DNA of 64,000 nt from Primulina eburnea (lineage: Eukaryota; Streptophyta; Magnoliopsida; Lamiales; Gesneriaceae), in the NCBI RefSeq assembly GCF_022965805.1, contig NC_133109.1:4317869-4381868 (forward strand). Reading direction: 5' to 3'. Below the pieces are notes generated by a model. That model made no database searches and had not been told where the DNA came from. It saw only the letters and a program-made list of their open reading frames with translations. Made by a program: the position numbers and the translations under genes. Below, one piece after another: positions 1-9,943 of this stretch (positions within the stretch are counted from its first letter, which is position 1; every line of letters begins with the position of its first letter).

Positions 1-514
1 TTGACAGCCCTTTTCTGCACAACAGCATATTCCATCTATGAATAATGTAAATATACTCATTTCTGTAAGTGAATAATCCAAAAAAAATCTTGATTTGATC
101 TTCCCTGAACCTTCGTGTTTGTCAAAATTATAATCCAAAAAGACATACTAAAAAGATGTAACAGTACTTTTGGACATGTAATATTGATCATTTGTTTCAC
201 AGAAGATGAAAGATCCATATTATTACTCCTCAAAGTTTTCGAAACAAAACGTAAATCGAAAGGTCTGATTCCACTTACTTGATAGGCAATTGTGCCATCA
301 ACTCTGATAAATCATACGAAGCCGGGCTCGAATTCGATGAGGATGCATCATCTGTTGTATCACATGAGGATGAAAACGATCCCGATTCATTCGAAAGCAT
401 TGAATCCTCCTCCTCTATGAAGGATGACGATGAATCTTGATCGATGTTCTTGATATGATCTCGATTTGAAAACAATGAATCTTGGAACACACGACGAATC
501 TTGCCTTCTGCCAT
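1..514 (-). CDS. OXS3-like: OXIDATIVE STRESS 3-like protein, N-terminal part (gene cut by window edge)
   Basis: Exon 1 (279-514) encodes a short acidic, serine-rich protein that ends in DLSELMAQLPIK, the conserved signature of the plant OXIDATIVE STRESS 3 family. These are nuclear, chromatin-associated proteins linked to heavy-metal and oxidative stress tolerance. A GTAAGT donor follows at 278 and splits the last Lys codon. An intron of about 264 bp ends in a TGCAG acceptor at 15-19, and exon 2 (14 to 1) continues as KGLS, which is exactly how the family motif proceeds. The remainder lies outside the window. The start codon at 514 is the first in the frame, and a TATA-like run lies about 60 bp upstream. 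No domain other than the motif and the Ser/Glu/Asp-rich segment is visible. Family assignment is from the motif; the role in this plant is inferred. Confidence 0.82.
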
Positions 515-569
515 GTCGATCAGGATGCAAAATTAATTTGTATAAACTCAAATCCTAAAATGTCAGATA

Positions 570-582
570 CATATATATATAT
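570..582 (-). promoter_or_regulatory. TATA-box region of the OXS3-like gene
   Basis: An alternating TA run lies 56-68 bp upstream of the start codon at 514, a plausible TATA box for a gene with a short leader. It is a simple repeat, so the assignment rests on position only. Confidence 0.45.
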
Positions 583-765
583 AGGCAGGCATATACGTAT
601 TGTAGAATATTTCAATCTCTGTGTGTGTGTGTGTTTTTAGTGTGTGAAACATGAAGCTTTTGCGACCATGCAATGGGAACACATATTAAATCGAGGGGAT
701 TAGGTTTGGGTGTTTTGCCTGTGGAATAATAAAATATAAACCACATGTAGTTATCGGGTCAAGGA

Positions 766-777
766 ACCGACACGTGG
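766..777. promoter_or_regulatory. Overlapping DRE/CRT core and ABRE (G-box)
   Basis: ACCGAC (766-771) overlaps ACACGTGG (770-777), about 255 bp upstream of the OXS3-like start codon. ACCGAC is the core bound by DREB/CBF factors and ACACGTGG is an ABA-response G-box; adjacent pairs are typical of drought- and cold-responsive plant promoters. The motifs are seen; their activity is inferred. Confidence 0.5.
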
Positions 778-865
778 GATATAGGCTGTACTAAAATTCT
801 TATTGGATAGACTTTAAAGTTTGATAAGCTCTCATTTAATTTGCCGTAAGACAGATTCAAATTTT

Positions 866-1038
866 GACAAAAACTTGTGTGAGATGGTCTCACGGATCGT
901 ATTTGTGAGACAGATCTCTTATTTGGGTCATCCATGAATAAGTATTACTTTTTATGCTAAGAGTATTACAATTTATTGGTAGGGTTGACCCGTCTCACAG
1001 ATTAAGATCCGTGAGACGGTCTTACATGAGACTCACTC
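866..1038 (+). mobile_element. GTGAGAC-family MITE, copy 1
   Basis: A 173-bp element begins GACAAAAACTTGTGTGAGA and ends GTGAGACGGTCTTACATGAG plus a short tail. The two ends are inverted relative to each other around the GTGAGAC/GTCTCAC core. It is flanked by a 9-bp target duplication, TCAAATTTT (857-865 and 1039-1047). The centre carries the family's ATTACTTTTTATGCTAAGAG block. It has no coding capacity. The 9-bp duplication with inverted ends suggests a Mutator-like MITE. Confidence 0.75.
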
Positions 1039-1047
1039 TCAAATTTT

Positions 1048-2225
1048 TAGTTTTGTTAACAAATTAAGAAACTAAATGTGGTATTGCACCAGAATCTCAT
1101 GTTTAAGAAAGATATCTATGGATAGGTCCATCAAGATAAACGCCCTTAATTAAATATCAAGTTTCAGAATGATATCTATGGATAGGTCTTTCAAGATCAA
1201 CACTCTTAATTAAATATAAAGTTTGAACGTTCGATTTATTCATTTACTATATTGATTTGTAGCAGCATCCTTATCTATTCCCTCACTCTATTCACAGTAT
1301 CTGACTTGAACGTCGGAAGGACTACGCCGGGATACCCTCCCTAATTTCAATCCTAGAATAAATTATAGGTCTGCATTCGATTAGTATCATCTGCTGGAAT
1401 ATGACTCTAAATTTTCAGTGAGTATCACAAACACTCTCTTTTATATTTAGATTTAATTGTAACAAACTTTTTTATCTCTAAAAAAAAAGCAAATCTTTTA
1501 CGATTTTTTTTTTAATCTATGCTTCGAATCTATTAATTGGATCTAATACGAAATCAGAAATCGATCGAGACTCTTACTAGGTAGAATTATGCACATCCAA
1601 ATATTATTAATAATAAAGACCAGAGTATGTCTTTTGTGAGATGATCTCACGAATCTTTATCTGTAAGACAATCAACACTACCGATATTCTCAATAAAAAA
1701 AATAACATAAGAAGTAATATTTTTTCATGGATGACCCAAATAAAAGATCTGTTTCATAAAATACGATCCTGAAATCATCTCAAATAATTTTTTGTCTAAA
1801 GACTATTACATTGAAATGAAGTAAATACATTTTATTCGAAATTTTTGTAGTCCTCGAAAACAAAATAAATTAGTATATTCGGATAAAATTTTGAATTCTC
1901 GTCGAAACTTTAGACGTGTGTTGATAACTGATTCGGTGCATTCACGATGATTTGGTCAAATTAGTTTTGACAATCTTAAAGTGTATTTATCTATTTGGCA
2001 TCATTTTTCCCCTTTTGTAGGGATAGCCTTATCTTGAGAACCGACGTTATCTTTTCTGATGGGTTTTGACATTAATTATGATTTTCTTTTGGTGCAATGG
2101 TGCTCACATTTTTTTTGGTCGTATGAGTAGTGTATTTATTTATTCAACATATTATATGTATATTGAGTAGATAAATCATGATCACTGATTCAACTATAAA
2201 TATGTAGTTATGATTCATTACTCAA
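1048..2225. other. Intergenic AT-rich stretch with one MITE copy
   Basis: No convincing coding exon is seen. 1081-1220 contains two near-identical ~70-bp blocks (the phrase ATATCTATGGATAGGTC occurs twice), a small local duplication. The only other recognisable item is a diverged GTGAGAC-family MITE at about 1625-1800, listed separately. Confidence 0.5.
1625..1800 (-). mobile_element. GTGAGAC-family MITE, diverged copy 2
   Basis: Minus orientation. It reads CTTTTGTGAGATGATCTCAC, then the AATAAAAAAAATAACAT block, TTTTTTCATGGATGACCCAA and a decayed right end with AAATCATCTC. It matches the other copies in order and spacing but not at the tips, so no target duplication was assigned. Confidence 0.6.
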
Positions 2226-2234
2226 TACACATAT

Positions 2235-2417
2235 GAGTAGGTCTCATGTGAGATCGTCTCATGAATCCTAATCTGTGAGACAGGATCAACCATAACTATA
2301 TTCACAATAAAAAGTAATAATCTTAGCATAAAAAGTAATACTTTTTCATAGATTATCCAAATAAAGATCCGTCTCATAAAATATGACTCGTGAGACCGTC
2401 TCACACAAATTTTTGCC
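2235..2417 (-). mobile_element. GTGAGAC-family MITE, copy 3
   Basis: A 183-bp element in minus orientation, from GAGTAGGTCTCATGTGAGA to CTCACACAAATTTTTGCC. It is flanked by a perfect 9-bp target duplication TACACATAT (2226-2234 and 2418-2426). Short spurious reading frames across it are not genes. Confidence 0.78.
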
Positions 2418-2675
2418 TACACATATTATATGATGAGTGAATGAGAACTATATGATATCTATATAAATAACACCTACAAATTGACTTTGGGATAAGTTGT
2501 ACAGCTTGTAGGCAAGATTATATCCAAGTCACCATCTAGAATTAAAGAAGGATTTATTTAAAGCATATTAAATATTTAAGTTGTCTTTTACATTGTGATT
2601 TTGCTAATATTTGGGGAACATATTTTCTTTAATTAATCTCGATATTGTTTTTAATTTCGACCAATTGAATATTCA

Positions 2676-2815
2676 CAAAAACTCTTATAATATCGTCTCA
2701 CGAATCTATTTTATGATATGATATATATCTCTAATCCAACTACACACATGAAAAAATATTATTTTTTATATCAATATATTACTTTTTATTATAAATATAG
2801 ATCAAACTTCAAAGA
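2676..2815 (+). mobile_element. GTGAGAC-family MITE, degenerate copy
   Basis: Fragments in family order are seen: CGTCTCACGAATC, CATGAAAAAATATTA and a TTACTTTTTATTATAAATAT block. Both termini are lost. Assignment is by order of motifs only. Confidence 0.4.
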
Positions 2816-2920
2816 CCCGTAGTGTCATAAAAATATTTATTATCATTATTACAACTCTCTCTCTTATGGTGGGTTCCGATGTGGGGCAATCTCCAATCAA
2901 CTGTTAGGTATGGACCTAGA

Positions 2921-3437
2921 TAGAGATGTAATCGAGTCGAGCCGAGCCGAACTCTTGAATGTTTGAGCTTGGTTCGTTTATTATCGAGCCGAGCTCGAGC
3001 TTTATTTAACGAATATATGCATGACTCACGAGCTTATTCAAACCTTTATCGAGCCTAAACAAGCTTAATAAATATGAATTATACATTTAAATTTTCATTA
3101 AATTAATTAAAAAGTAAATTATATATTTAAAGAAAAATATATTATTCTTATTAAAATTTATAAATCTATTATAACAAATAAATTTAATAGATTTTTCTAT
3201 ATATTTCATAAATAATATGTAAAATTAATAAATCAAATATCAAAACTATTATTTTTTCATCTAAAAGATTAATAATGAACTTATCAACCAACATGTTTAC
3301 GAGTTAACGAGCCGAATATTGTAAAGTTTGAGTTTGATTTGTTTATCTTAACGAGCCTCATTAAACAAGCTCAAACGAACTTTTATCGAATCGAGCTTTG
3401 AATAGCTCACAAACGATTTGGTTCGTTTACATCTCTA
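2921..3437. mobile_element. hAT-type MITE with 8-bp target duplication
   Basis: A 517-bp non-coding element begins TAGAGATGTAATCGAG and ends CGTTTACATCTCTA, so the tips are inverted repeats. The flanking octamers GACCTAGA (2913-2920) and GACCCAGA (3438-3445) match at 7 of 8 positions, the duplication length of hAT transposons. The ends are rich in CGAGC/GAGCCG motifs and the centre is AT-rich. Confidence 0.75.
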
Positions 3438-3498
3438 GACCCAGATAAATGAGACAAACGATTTGATTCGTTTACATCTTCATACCAAGATAAATGAG
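3410..3498. repeat. Tandem duplication of ~45 bp across a MITE end
   Basis: The block starting ACAAACGATTTGGTTCG and ending AGATAAATGAG occurs twice in direct order (about 3410-3453 and 3455-3498). It includes the right tip of the hAT MITE and its flank, so it arose after insertion. Confidence 0.6.
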
Positions 3499-6092
3499 CG
3501 AGGGGTGTTAACTCTTTGAAGCTCTCTGCGAGAAATGGTGAAGAATCGGTCATCATCCCGACAGATGTAGGATCTCTTGGACAACAACGGTCGCGTGGGT
3601 TAGGTTCTATCCCCCAAAGCAATTAAGCGAGAAACATTTAAGATTCAAACGCCAAATTTTACAGGCCAGCAAGAAGGTTCATATTGAGATCATTGGTGAG
3701 AATATTTTTCTACTTTACTTCAATTTTCCCCTTGACCGTCGACATGCCCTTCTTGATGGTCCTTGGATTTTTTTTCACGGAATAAGTGGTTTTTCAAGCA
3801 CCGACCAGACTACAAAAACTAGCAGACATGGTATTTGATGAAATACCTATGCGGGTGCAATGTCATAACGTTTCGCTGGCGTATATATTGTCGAACATCC
3901 TTCACAATATCGGGTTAAGAATAGGAAGGGTTATTGAAGTGAATGCAGGGGAAAATGGTAATTATATGAGGTTTGCTCTTATCCATGTTGCTCTGGATAT
4001 TACTCAACCATTACGTCAGGGTATTTGGGTATAACCGGAAGGTTCTAAGGAAGAGTTATGTATCATTATAGTCTATGAACATGTGGCCGGATATGACATG
4101 TCCAGTTGTGATACACGAGTTGAGGAAGAAGATGCATAGTCCTTTGGTATTTGTTTTAGGGCGTCATCCTTCTCAGGTTAGAGGCAAGCTCAATATCAGA
4201 AGACTAACAGCACACAAAGCAATGAATCCCCGAGTGGTCCATCTCAAGAAATGGAAGATGATGTTGATAGGCTGGCAAAGACGCCAATGGGCTCTGCTTC
4301 TCCTAAGGAGCAGAGTAAAACAGATGAAAACTCAATGCTCCCAATTGATCGTCAATCAAAAACTAGTCATCTCCAAGTGGTTGAGCCCCAAAGGCATTTG
4401 TTGAAACAGAATTTTGAAGAGGGGCTAGTCATGCCAAATATTAACTCTAATAGGAAAAAGTGGAAGCGCATGGCCAGTGGTTATTTGGACATGGATGCAA
4501 TAAACCAAATTACATCATCAGACATACCTACTGGGAAACGTTTAATAGCAGGCTAGGACACTTCTCCTTAAATTACCAAGCGAGTCAATGCCAACGACAA
4601 TAATGCAAATGGTGACTCTAATCCAACGATGGTGTGCAGCCCCACTAATCCCATTGAGTTTTCTAATCTGGAATGCACGGAGGCTTGGGAACCAACTAGC
4701 AATCTTAGAATTACTATGGCTTATTGCCGAAAGAAACTTACAGCTCTTATTTATTTGTGAAACCAAACTTCGAGTATCATAATGCCGGTTATTGACTCAT
4801 CTTTATAATTTTAATGGCCATTTTGCTATAGATTGCCAACAGAGAAGTGGAGGGATTTCACAGATCACTTCAATAAAAATAGGCAGAACTAAGTGGAAAA
4901 TAGTTGTTTCTTGATTAAATAAAATTGAAAAGAATTGAGTTGCAACCAACTGCATATATATTAAATTTGAAAATAGAATTAGTATAAATTGAATGTAAAA
5001 ATTGAAAATGCCTTGCTCTAGTCGTTGGAAAAATAATTGTATCTCATGGCTTATGAATGCATACGGGGAATGGTGTACTGACAATCAAAGCTTGGCTGTA
5101 GTCACTTTAGAATATTTTGATAATCTATTTCATCGTCAAGCTCGACAATGGAGGAAATTGAGGCTGCAACAAATTTCACTGAACCTATCGTGGATGATCA
5201 CATGAATGAAATTTTGGGTGAGGCATTTACTGCGGAGGAGGTCAAGAGGGCAGTTTTTTATTTGCACCCGTCCAAAGCTTTAGGGGCGGATGGATTTACT
5301 GCACTGTTTTATCATAAAATTTGGTGACAATTGGAGCAGAAATTATAGCAGCTACTATATCAATTCTTAATGGTCAGGGGGGCCCAACTGGAATAATACC
5401 TTTATTACACTCATGCCAGAATTCCAGGAGTCAACATCACTGAAAGAACTTCGTCCAATTAGCCTGTGCAATACGTGCTACAAAATTTTAGCACATGCTA
5501 TAACAAACATGTTCAGAACGATTCTGGCCCAAATTATTGATCCCTACCGAGCTCATTCATCCCTGGAAGATTGATCATAGATAAAGTTGTCATGAGGTTC
5601 GAGTGTATGCATTAGATACAGAATAACAGAACGGCCAAAGATGGGTTTGCTGCACTCAAATTAGACATCACCTAAAGTTATTTTTCTGTGGCTAGCATCT
5701 TGGGACTACATCCCTACGTCAACTAACCTTGTAACGCATCATGTCCCAGCAAATGGTGTGCTTAATATGTATGATTCATAATGCAACTATTAGTCACTGT
5801 CTTATATTTTGTCTAATGTTAAAATGTGTTTGGAAAACTACAATTTATTGGGATTTTTTGAAAATGTTTTGCTTTGCATCCTTTCTTAATTGTGTGCTGG
5901 AAATATTGACTCGTTTTGGGGGTGAGGAAATGGAATTGTTTGCCATGATAATGTGGGGTGTCTGGTTAGAAACTTGTGAGCATACTCGTGAACTAGTGGG
6001 AAACCATCACAATGTTAAGGTTGATTGGGTGTTTGTGCTGCTGGAAGCCTATCGTACGTATAGTTCGGTGTGTGAAAGTTTGTGCAACCGAC

Positions 6093-6652
6093 TGTGATGC
6101 TCCCTAAATTTGGTACATCTTTGCGGATCCGAGCCCATCTCGGAATGACCCCTACCCCGCCAAAGGGTGAGGAGTCCAAGCCCACAGTCCTTAGCCCACA
6201 ATTCCGGACCCTAACACAATTGAGGGATGCGAAGATATGCTCGTCAATAGATAAGGGACTCAATAAATGCGGGATACGGGTAAATCGAGACAAGATAAGG
6301 GTAGAGTCCTAGCCACCATCGAGATAGAGTCCTGGTGTTTGAAATCCCCCATCTCAAGTAAGGATCTATCTCGATAGGAGTTTTACCCTGGCATGAAAGC
6401 TCATCCTCTCCCTATAAATACCAGGTATTGGCATACGGTTTGATTCATTGACACTCCAATATTTACTTAACGCTATTATATTGCGCACTTAAGTTGGTTT
6501 CTCGGACTGACTTAAGCATCGAATGAACCACACCGGACAATCTCCCGGCCCCCCCTAACCCTCTTTTCATCTGTGCAGACTTCCAGAGTCCGACCCTACC
6601 TGTCCAGCTGTGAAGATTCGAAGACCCGCTCTCCAGACTGAACCTGAAGTCA
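6093..6652 (+). mobile_element. Probable LTR fragment or solo LTR inside the LINE
   Basis: A segment unlike the LINE begins TGTGATGCTCCC and carries a promoter-like CCCTATAAATACC at about 6409-6422. It ends near TGAAGTCA, six bases before TGGTATCATC, which resembles the tRNA-Met primer-binding site that follows many plant LTRs. GC content is higher than in the flanks. No clean target duplication was found, so the limits are approximate. It could be a fragment captured by recombination, not a clean solo LTR. Confidence 0.4.
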
Positions 6653-6689
6653 GATTTTGGTATCATCAGACCGCATTCAGCCTTGATAG

Positions 6690-7176
6690 AGAATGGATAC
6701 CCCCGATAGCATCAGAATTAAGACTTGATGTAGATGCGGGTTTTGATGGCAATGGAAATAGGTATAGCATTGGGGCAGTGATTCGAAACTCAAGTGGTTT
6801 TGCTCGGGGTGCAAAAGCGTGGATTGTTAGGCACCCGGGCTCGGTGAAGGGTGCTGATCTGTTGGCAATTCATGAAAGAATGGACCTGTGTTTACGGCTT
6901 GGCTTTACAAATATTTGCATCCATTCGGATTCCACCCAAGCTATTAAAGTTGTCCAACAACATGCAGAGGATCTTAGCTTGAACGGCTCAATCGCTTCAG
7001 AAATTCATGAGCTTATGCAGTCCAACATTTTCATTTCGATTACGCATATGTATCGGATGACAAATGGGGTAGCTCATCTTCTAGATCGGAAAACCCTTTT
7101 ATCTTCTTCAATCTTAGAATTTACTAATGGTGGTTTCTACCTTAGCTTTCGGATTTTGTGTCGTTGGATGCCTTGA
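6690..7176 (+). pseudogene. RNase H-like (RVT_3) domain of the LINE
   Basis: About 160 residues remain open. They start LRLDVDAGFDGNGN (first catalytic Asp), include GAVIRNSSG and LLAIHERMDLCLRLGF (second acidic position, apparently shifted or changed), and contain ICIHSDSTQAIKVV (third Asp). This is the 3'-terminal RNase H of plant L1 elements, also found as the domesticated RVT_3 domain. It joins no intact RT, so it is read as part of the dead LINE and not as a host gene. Confidence 0.7.
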
Positions 7177-7382
7177 ATTAATATTTATGAATGTTTTCCT
7201 TTCAAAAAAAATTTCACGCCACAAACAATATGAACTAAACTTAGAATACTCATCCTCGGCGTGGCACAAGTCATGTTGTTCGGGTATCTGGTAGTTCGTG
7301 CTTGGTACCAGATTTTTTTAGGTAGGTTTTTTTTATACTCGAACGGATTGTATGACCACTCAATTAGTCGGGTAGTTCGGGT

Positions 7383-7810
7383 TAGGGATGTAAATTAACT
7401 GAGCTACTTTCGCGAGTTTTTCAAGTCGTCTCGAAAAATATTTGATTCATGTTCGAGTTTATTGAATATCGAGTCGAACTTGAACATGTTCGAATTTTTT
7501 TCGAGTAGAACTCAAGCTCACATTATTTGATTCGATATTTCGCGAGCTTTATTTTATCAATATAATATAATTGTATATTAAATAAATAAATTTCAAGCTT
7601 TTCAGGTACTTATTTTTTAACAATAATTCAAATAGTTAATGAATATATTCGAATTTTTCGAGCTGATCTCGAACTTTAATCTCAACCGAATTTGAATAAA
7701 AAATTTCAAATTTCCAAATCGAGCTGAACTCGAATAAAATTAATTTGAGTCGAATTTGAACTTTCAAATTTTCATCATATTCCACCTTGATTTGGTTCGG
7801 TAACACCCTA
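7383..7810. mobile_element. Probable hAT-type MITE (diverged)
   Basis: Starts TAGGGATGTAAATTAA and ends GGTAACACCCTA, approximate inverted tips of the same style as the other hAT MITEs here. The interior has mirrored TCGAGTT/AACTCGA-rich arms. No matching 8-bp flanks were found, so the element is old or its ends are misplaced. Confidence 0.5.
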
Positions 7811-8540
7811 ATTCCAATTCAAGTTCAGTCAAATCGGATTTTACCTATTAGGGCAGCAAGAAATGTAAAGAACAATTAAACAAATATCATGTGTTGCGAT
7901 GCAATTGAACAAATGTTGTTGAGTGTGTGTGATGTGTTTTGGCGACGTGAATTCCATCCGATAGGGATCGAGTCGGGGCCCAACACAGTGTAATATTCAA
8001 TTATGAAACTCCATGTTTTCAATTTCGACCAAATTCAATCTCTGACTGATTATATGGATTTATTGCCGAAAAAAATTGGAAGAATTGCGCATGTGAGGAC
8101 GATGATTATTGAAGAATTTCAATTGGAATATTTGAAAAACAACTGCCCATCGTCCCCAGGTCAAATCGATATCGCAGAGAACACTTTCGAGCAGAGTGCA
8201 TTCAGATTCGCACAACGCCGATACACACAATCTCTGCTTTGCGATCTCAATCCTAAATAAGAAAATGGGGAAGAAGGTAAAAGAAATTAGGAACAAATCC
8301 CAAAAGAAACACACAGATATACATATCTAATATGTATATATAGGTGGCTGCTGTGAACAAACAAAACAGATTAGGGTTTTGAGGAGCACGTGAGCGGCTC
8401 CTACCCGAACTACCATTTCGCCAGTTCTTTTATTGAGGGAAGGTGCTTTGTGTTGTTTTTTGGGGGTTCGAGAATACATTTTTTCTTTTTATATTTGAAA
8501 TTCCTAAGATGATTCGATTTATCTATAGCTCTTACTAATA
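7811..8540. other. No supported gene; promoter-like patch near 8370-8400
   Basis: Short open frames exist on both strands near 8003-8314 but none resembles a known protein or has gene-like structure. On the minus strand GCTCACGTGCTCC lies beside AAAACCCTAA (a telo-box) upstream of a TATATATA motif at about 8335, which looks like a promoter. No coding sequence follows it. It may be a relic of a lost gene. Confidence 0.35.
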
Positions 8541-8548
8541 AATGTCAT

Positions 8549-9221
8549 TAGGGATGATCAAGATTTCGGTTAAATCGAACCGCTCGAACTGAACCAATTC
8601 GGAAATTCGATTCGGTTATTTTGGAAATTTGGTTTTCAAATTAAAAAAAATCGGTTATATCGGTTAATTCTGTTCGGTTACGGTTTTTCAAAATTTTGAA
8701 ATCGGTTAACCGAATTACCGATATAATAAATACTATTATTTAATAAGTTTTTATTATTTATCAATTTTTATATATATTTTAATTTTAAAATTCATATAAT
8801 ATGTATTAATTGTCTTCAAACAAAACTTATACATTTGTGATATGTATGATTTTATGTTTTTATTCATTTTTGTAGACGATAGTGTTCGAGAAAAATTACA
8901 TATATAGTTAAACTTAAAGCAAATTTTTTTTCTAAAAATTAATCGGCCAAAACTTGTGTGAGACGGTCTCACGGATCGTATTTGTGAGACAGATCACTTA
9001 TTTGGGCCATCTATGAAAAAATATTACTTTTTATACTAATAGTATTAGTTTCTATTGTGAATATGGGTAGTGTTGACCCGTCTCGCAGATTAAGATCCGT
9101 GAGACGGTCTCACATGAGACTCATTCTATGAAAATTAATTCGGTCGATTCGATTATGATTAAATATTTCGGTTCGAATCGGTTATGCTAATTCGGTTCGG
9201 TCGACCGAATGCTCACCCCTA
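8549..9221. mobile_element. hAT-type MITE with perfect 8-bp duplication, hosting a nested MITE
   Basis: A 673-bp element begins TAGGGATGATCAAG and ends ATGCTCACCCCTA, with imperfect inverted tips. The flanking octamer AATGTCAT is identical on both sides (8541-8548 and 9222-9229). The interior has palindromic ATCGGTTAACCG-type motifs. A GTGAGAC-family MITE inserted later at 8947-9130. Confidence 0.82.
8947..9130 (+). mobile_element. GTGAGAC-family MITE, copy nested in the hAT MITE
   Basis: The core GTGAGACGGTCTCAC is present at both ends, followed inward by GGATC on each side. The flanks AAAATTAATCGG (8935-8946) and AAAATTAATTCGG (9131-9143) are a 12-13-bp target duplication with one indel. 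The nesting shows it is younger than the host MITE. Confidence 0.78.
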
Positions 9222-9261
9222 AATGTCATCATTGATATAATGGTGCAATCTAATAGTCGGA

Positions 9262-9443
9262 GAGTAGGTCTCTTGTGAGACGGTCTCACGAATTTTATCT
9301 GTGAGACATGTCAACCCTACCGATATTCATAATAAAAAATAATACTCTTAGCATAAAAAGTAATATTTTTTCATGGATGACCCAAATAAGAGATCAATCT
9401 AACAAAATATGACTCGTGAGATCGTTTCACACAAGTTTTTATC
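9262..9443 (-). mobile_element. GTGAGAC-family MITE, copy 5
   Basis: Minus orientation, GAGTAGGTCTCTTGTGAGAC to CACACAAGTTTTTATC. The flanks ATAGTCGGA and ATATCTGGA agree at 7 of 9 positions, an old 9-bp duplication. It lies a few hundred bases beyond the 3' end of the profilin gene. Confidence 0.7.
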
Positions 9444-9943
9444 ATATCTGGATAAATTTTCTCTACGTGATGTGGCAATGGAAACCTCCTCTCCTACTGA
9501 GCCATAACTCCAAATCAAAATCCTCTTAGATTATTAAGAAAATATCATCAGACTTCTTAATTTTAACACGATCTCTTAATTTTTACACAAAAAAATTTGC
9601 ACGCAACGAGAATAACTTATATACACAACAAAAATTAGTCCAAACCCTCTTGCAATTAAGCGCATACAGTCAGTCATACAGAAGACTTATTAGACACTTT
9701 ATTATACTAAAATAAATAAATTATCTCCCATTTATTTTACGGGAAATTGATACGGTGGCAATAAGAACCTCAGCCTTCAACGCTTCGGTAAATGCAAACC
9801 AGTATCAGAACAAAGAAAGACACGCCTATAAAAAGAATTCAAGCCCGAAGGGGAAAATTACTATATTCCTACAAAACAACAATCTTTGCAAGGGTGGAAG
9901 ATGAAATGCCAGAAACTAAGGAACTTGTACAAATATAGGAGAT

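Larger units (their letters stand above)
3650..7195 (+). pseudogene. Decayed LINE (L1-type non-LTR retrotransposon)
   Basis: Fragments occur in LINE order on the plus strand. First is an ORF1 segment of the DUF4283 type (about 3670-4034), with FDEIPMRVQCHNVSLAY and IGRVIEVNAGENG. Next is an endonuclease start (about 4650-4780) with IWNARRLGNQ and LFICETKL. The RT entry region (about 5000-5560) has FTAEEVKRAVFYLHPSKA and LRPISLCNTCYKILA. A 3' RNase H domain lies at 6690-7176. Most of the endonuclease and the RT palm are missing, and stops and frameshifts are frequent. An A-rich run near 7205 may be the remnant poly(A) tail. Between RT and RNase H lies an LTR-like insertion (6093-6652). It is inactive. 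Confidence 0.8.

Noticed and set aside
6082..6312. 76-codon frame
   Set aside because: Lies in the LTR-like segment inserted in the LINE, with no recognisable domain.
6690..7176. Domesticated host RNase H gene
   Set aside because: It sits in LINE order after ORF1, endonuclease and RT remnants; no independent promoter or conserved start seen.
8003..8314. Overlapping ~85-codon frames on both strands
   Set aside because: No family resemblance, no splice signals, and mutually antisense; treated as chance.
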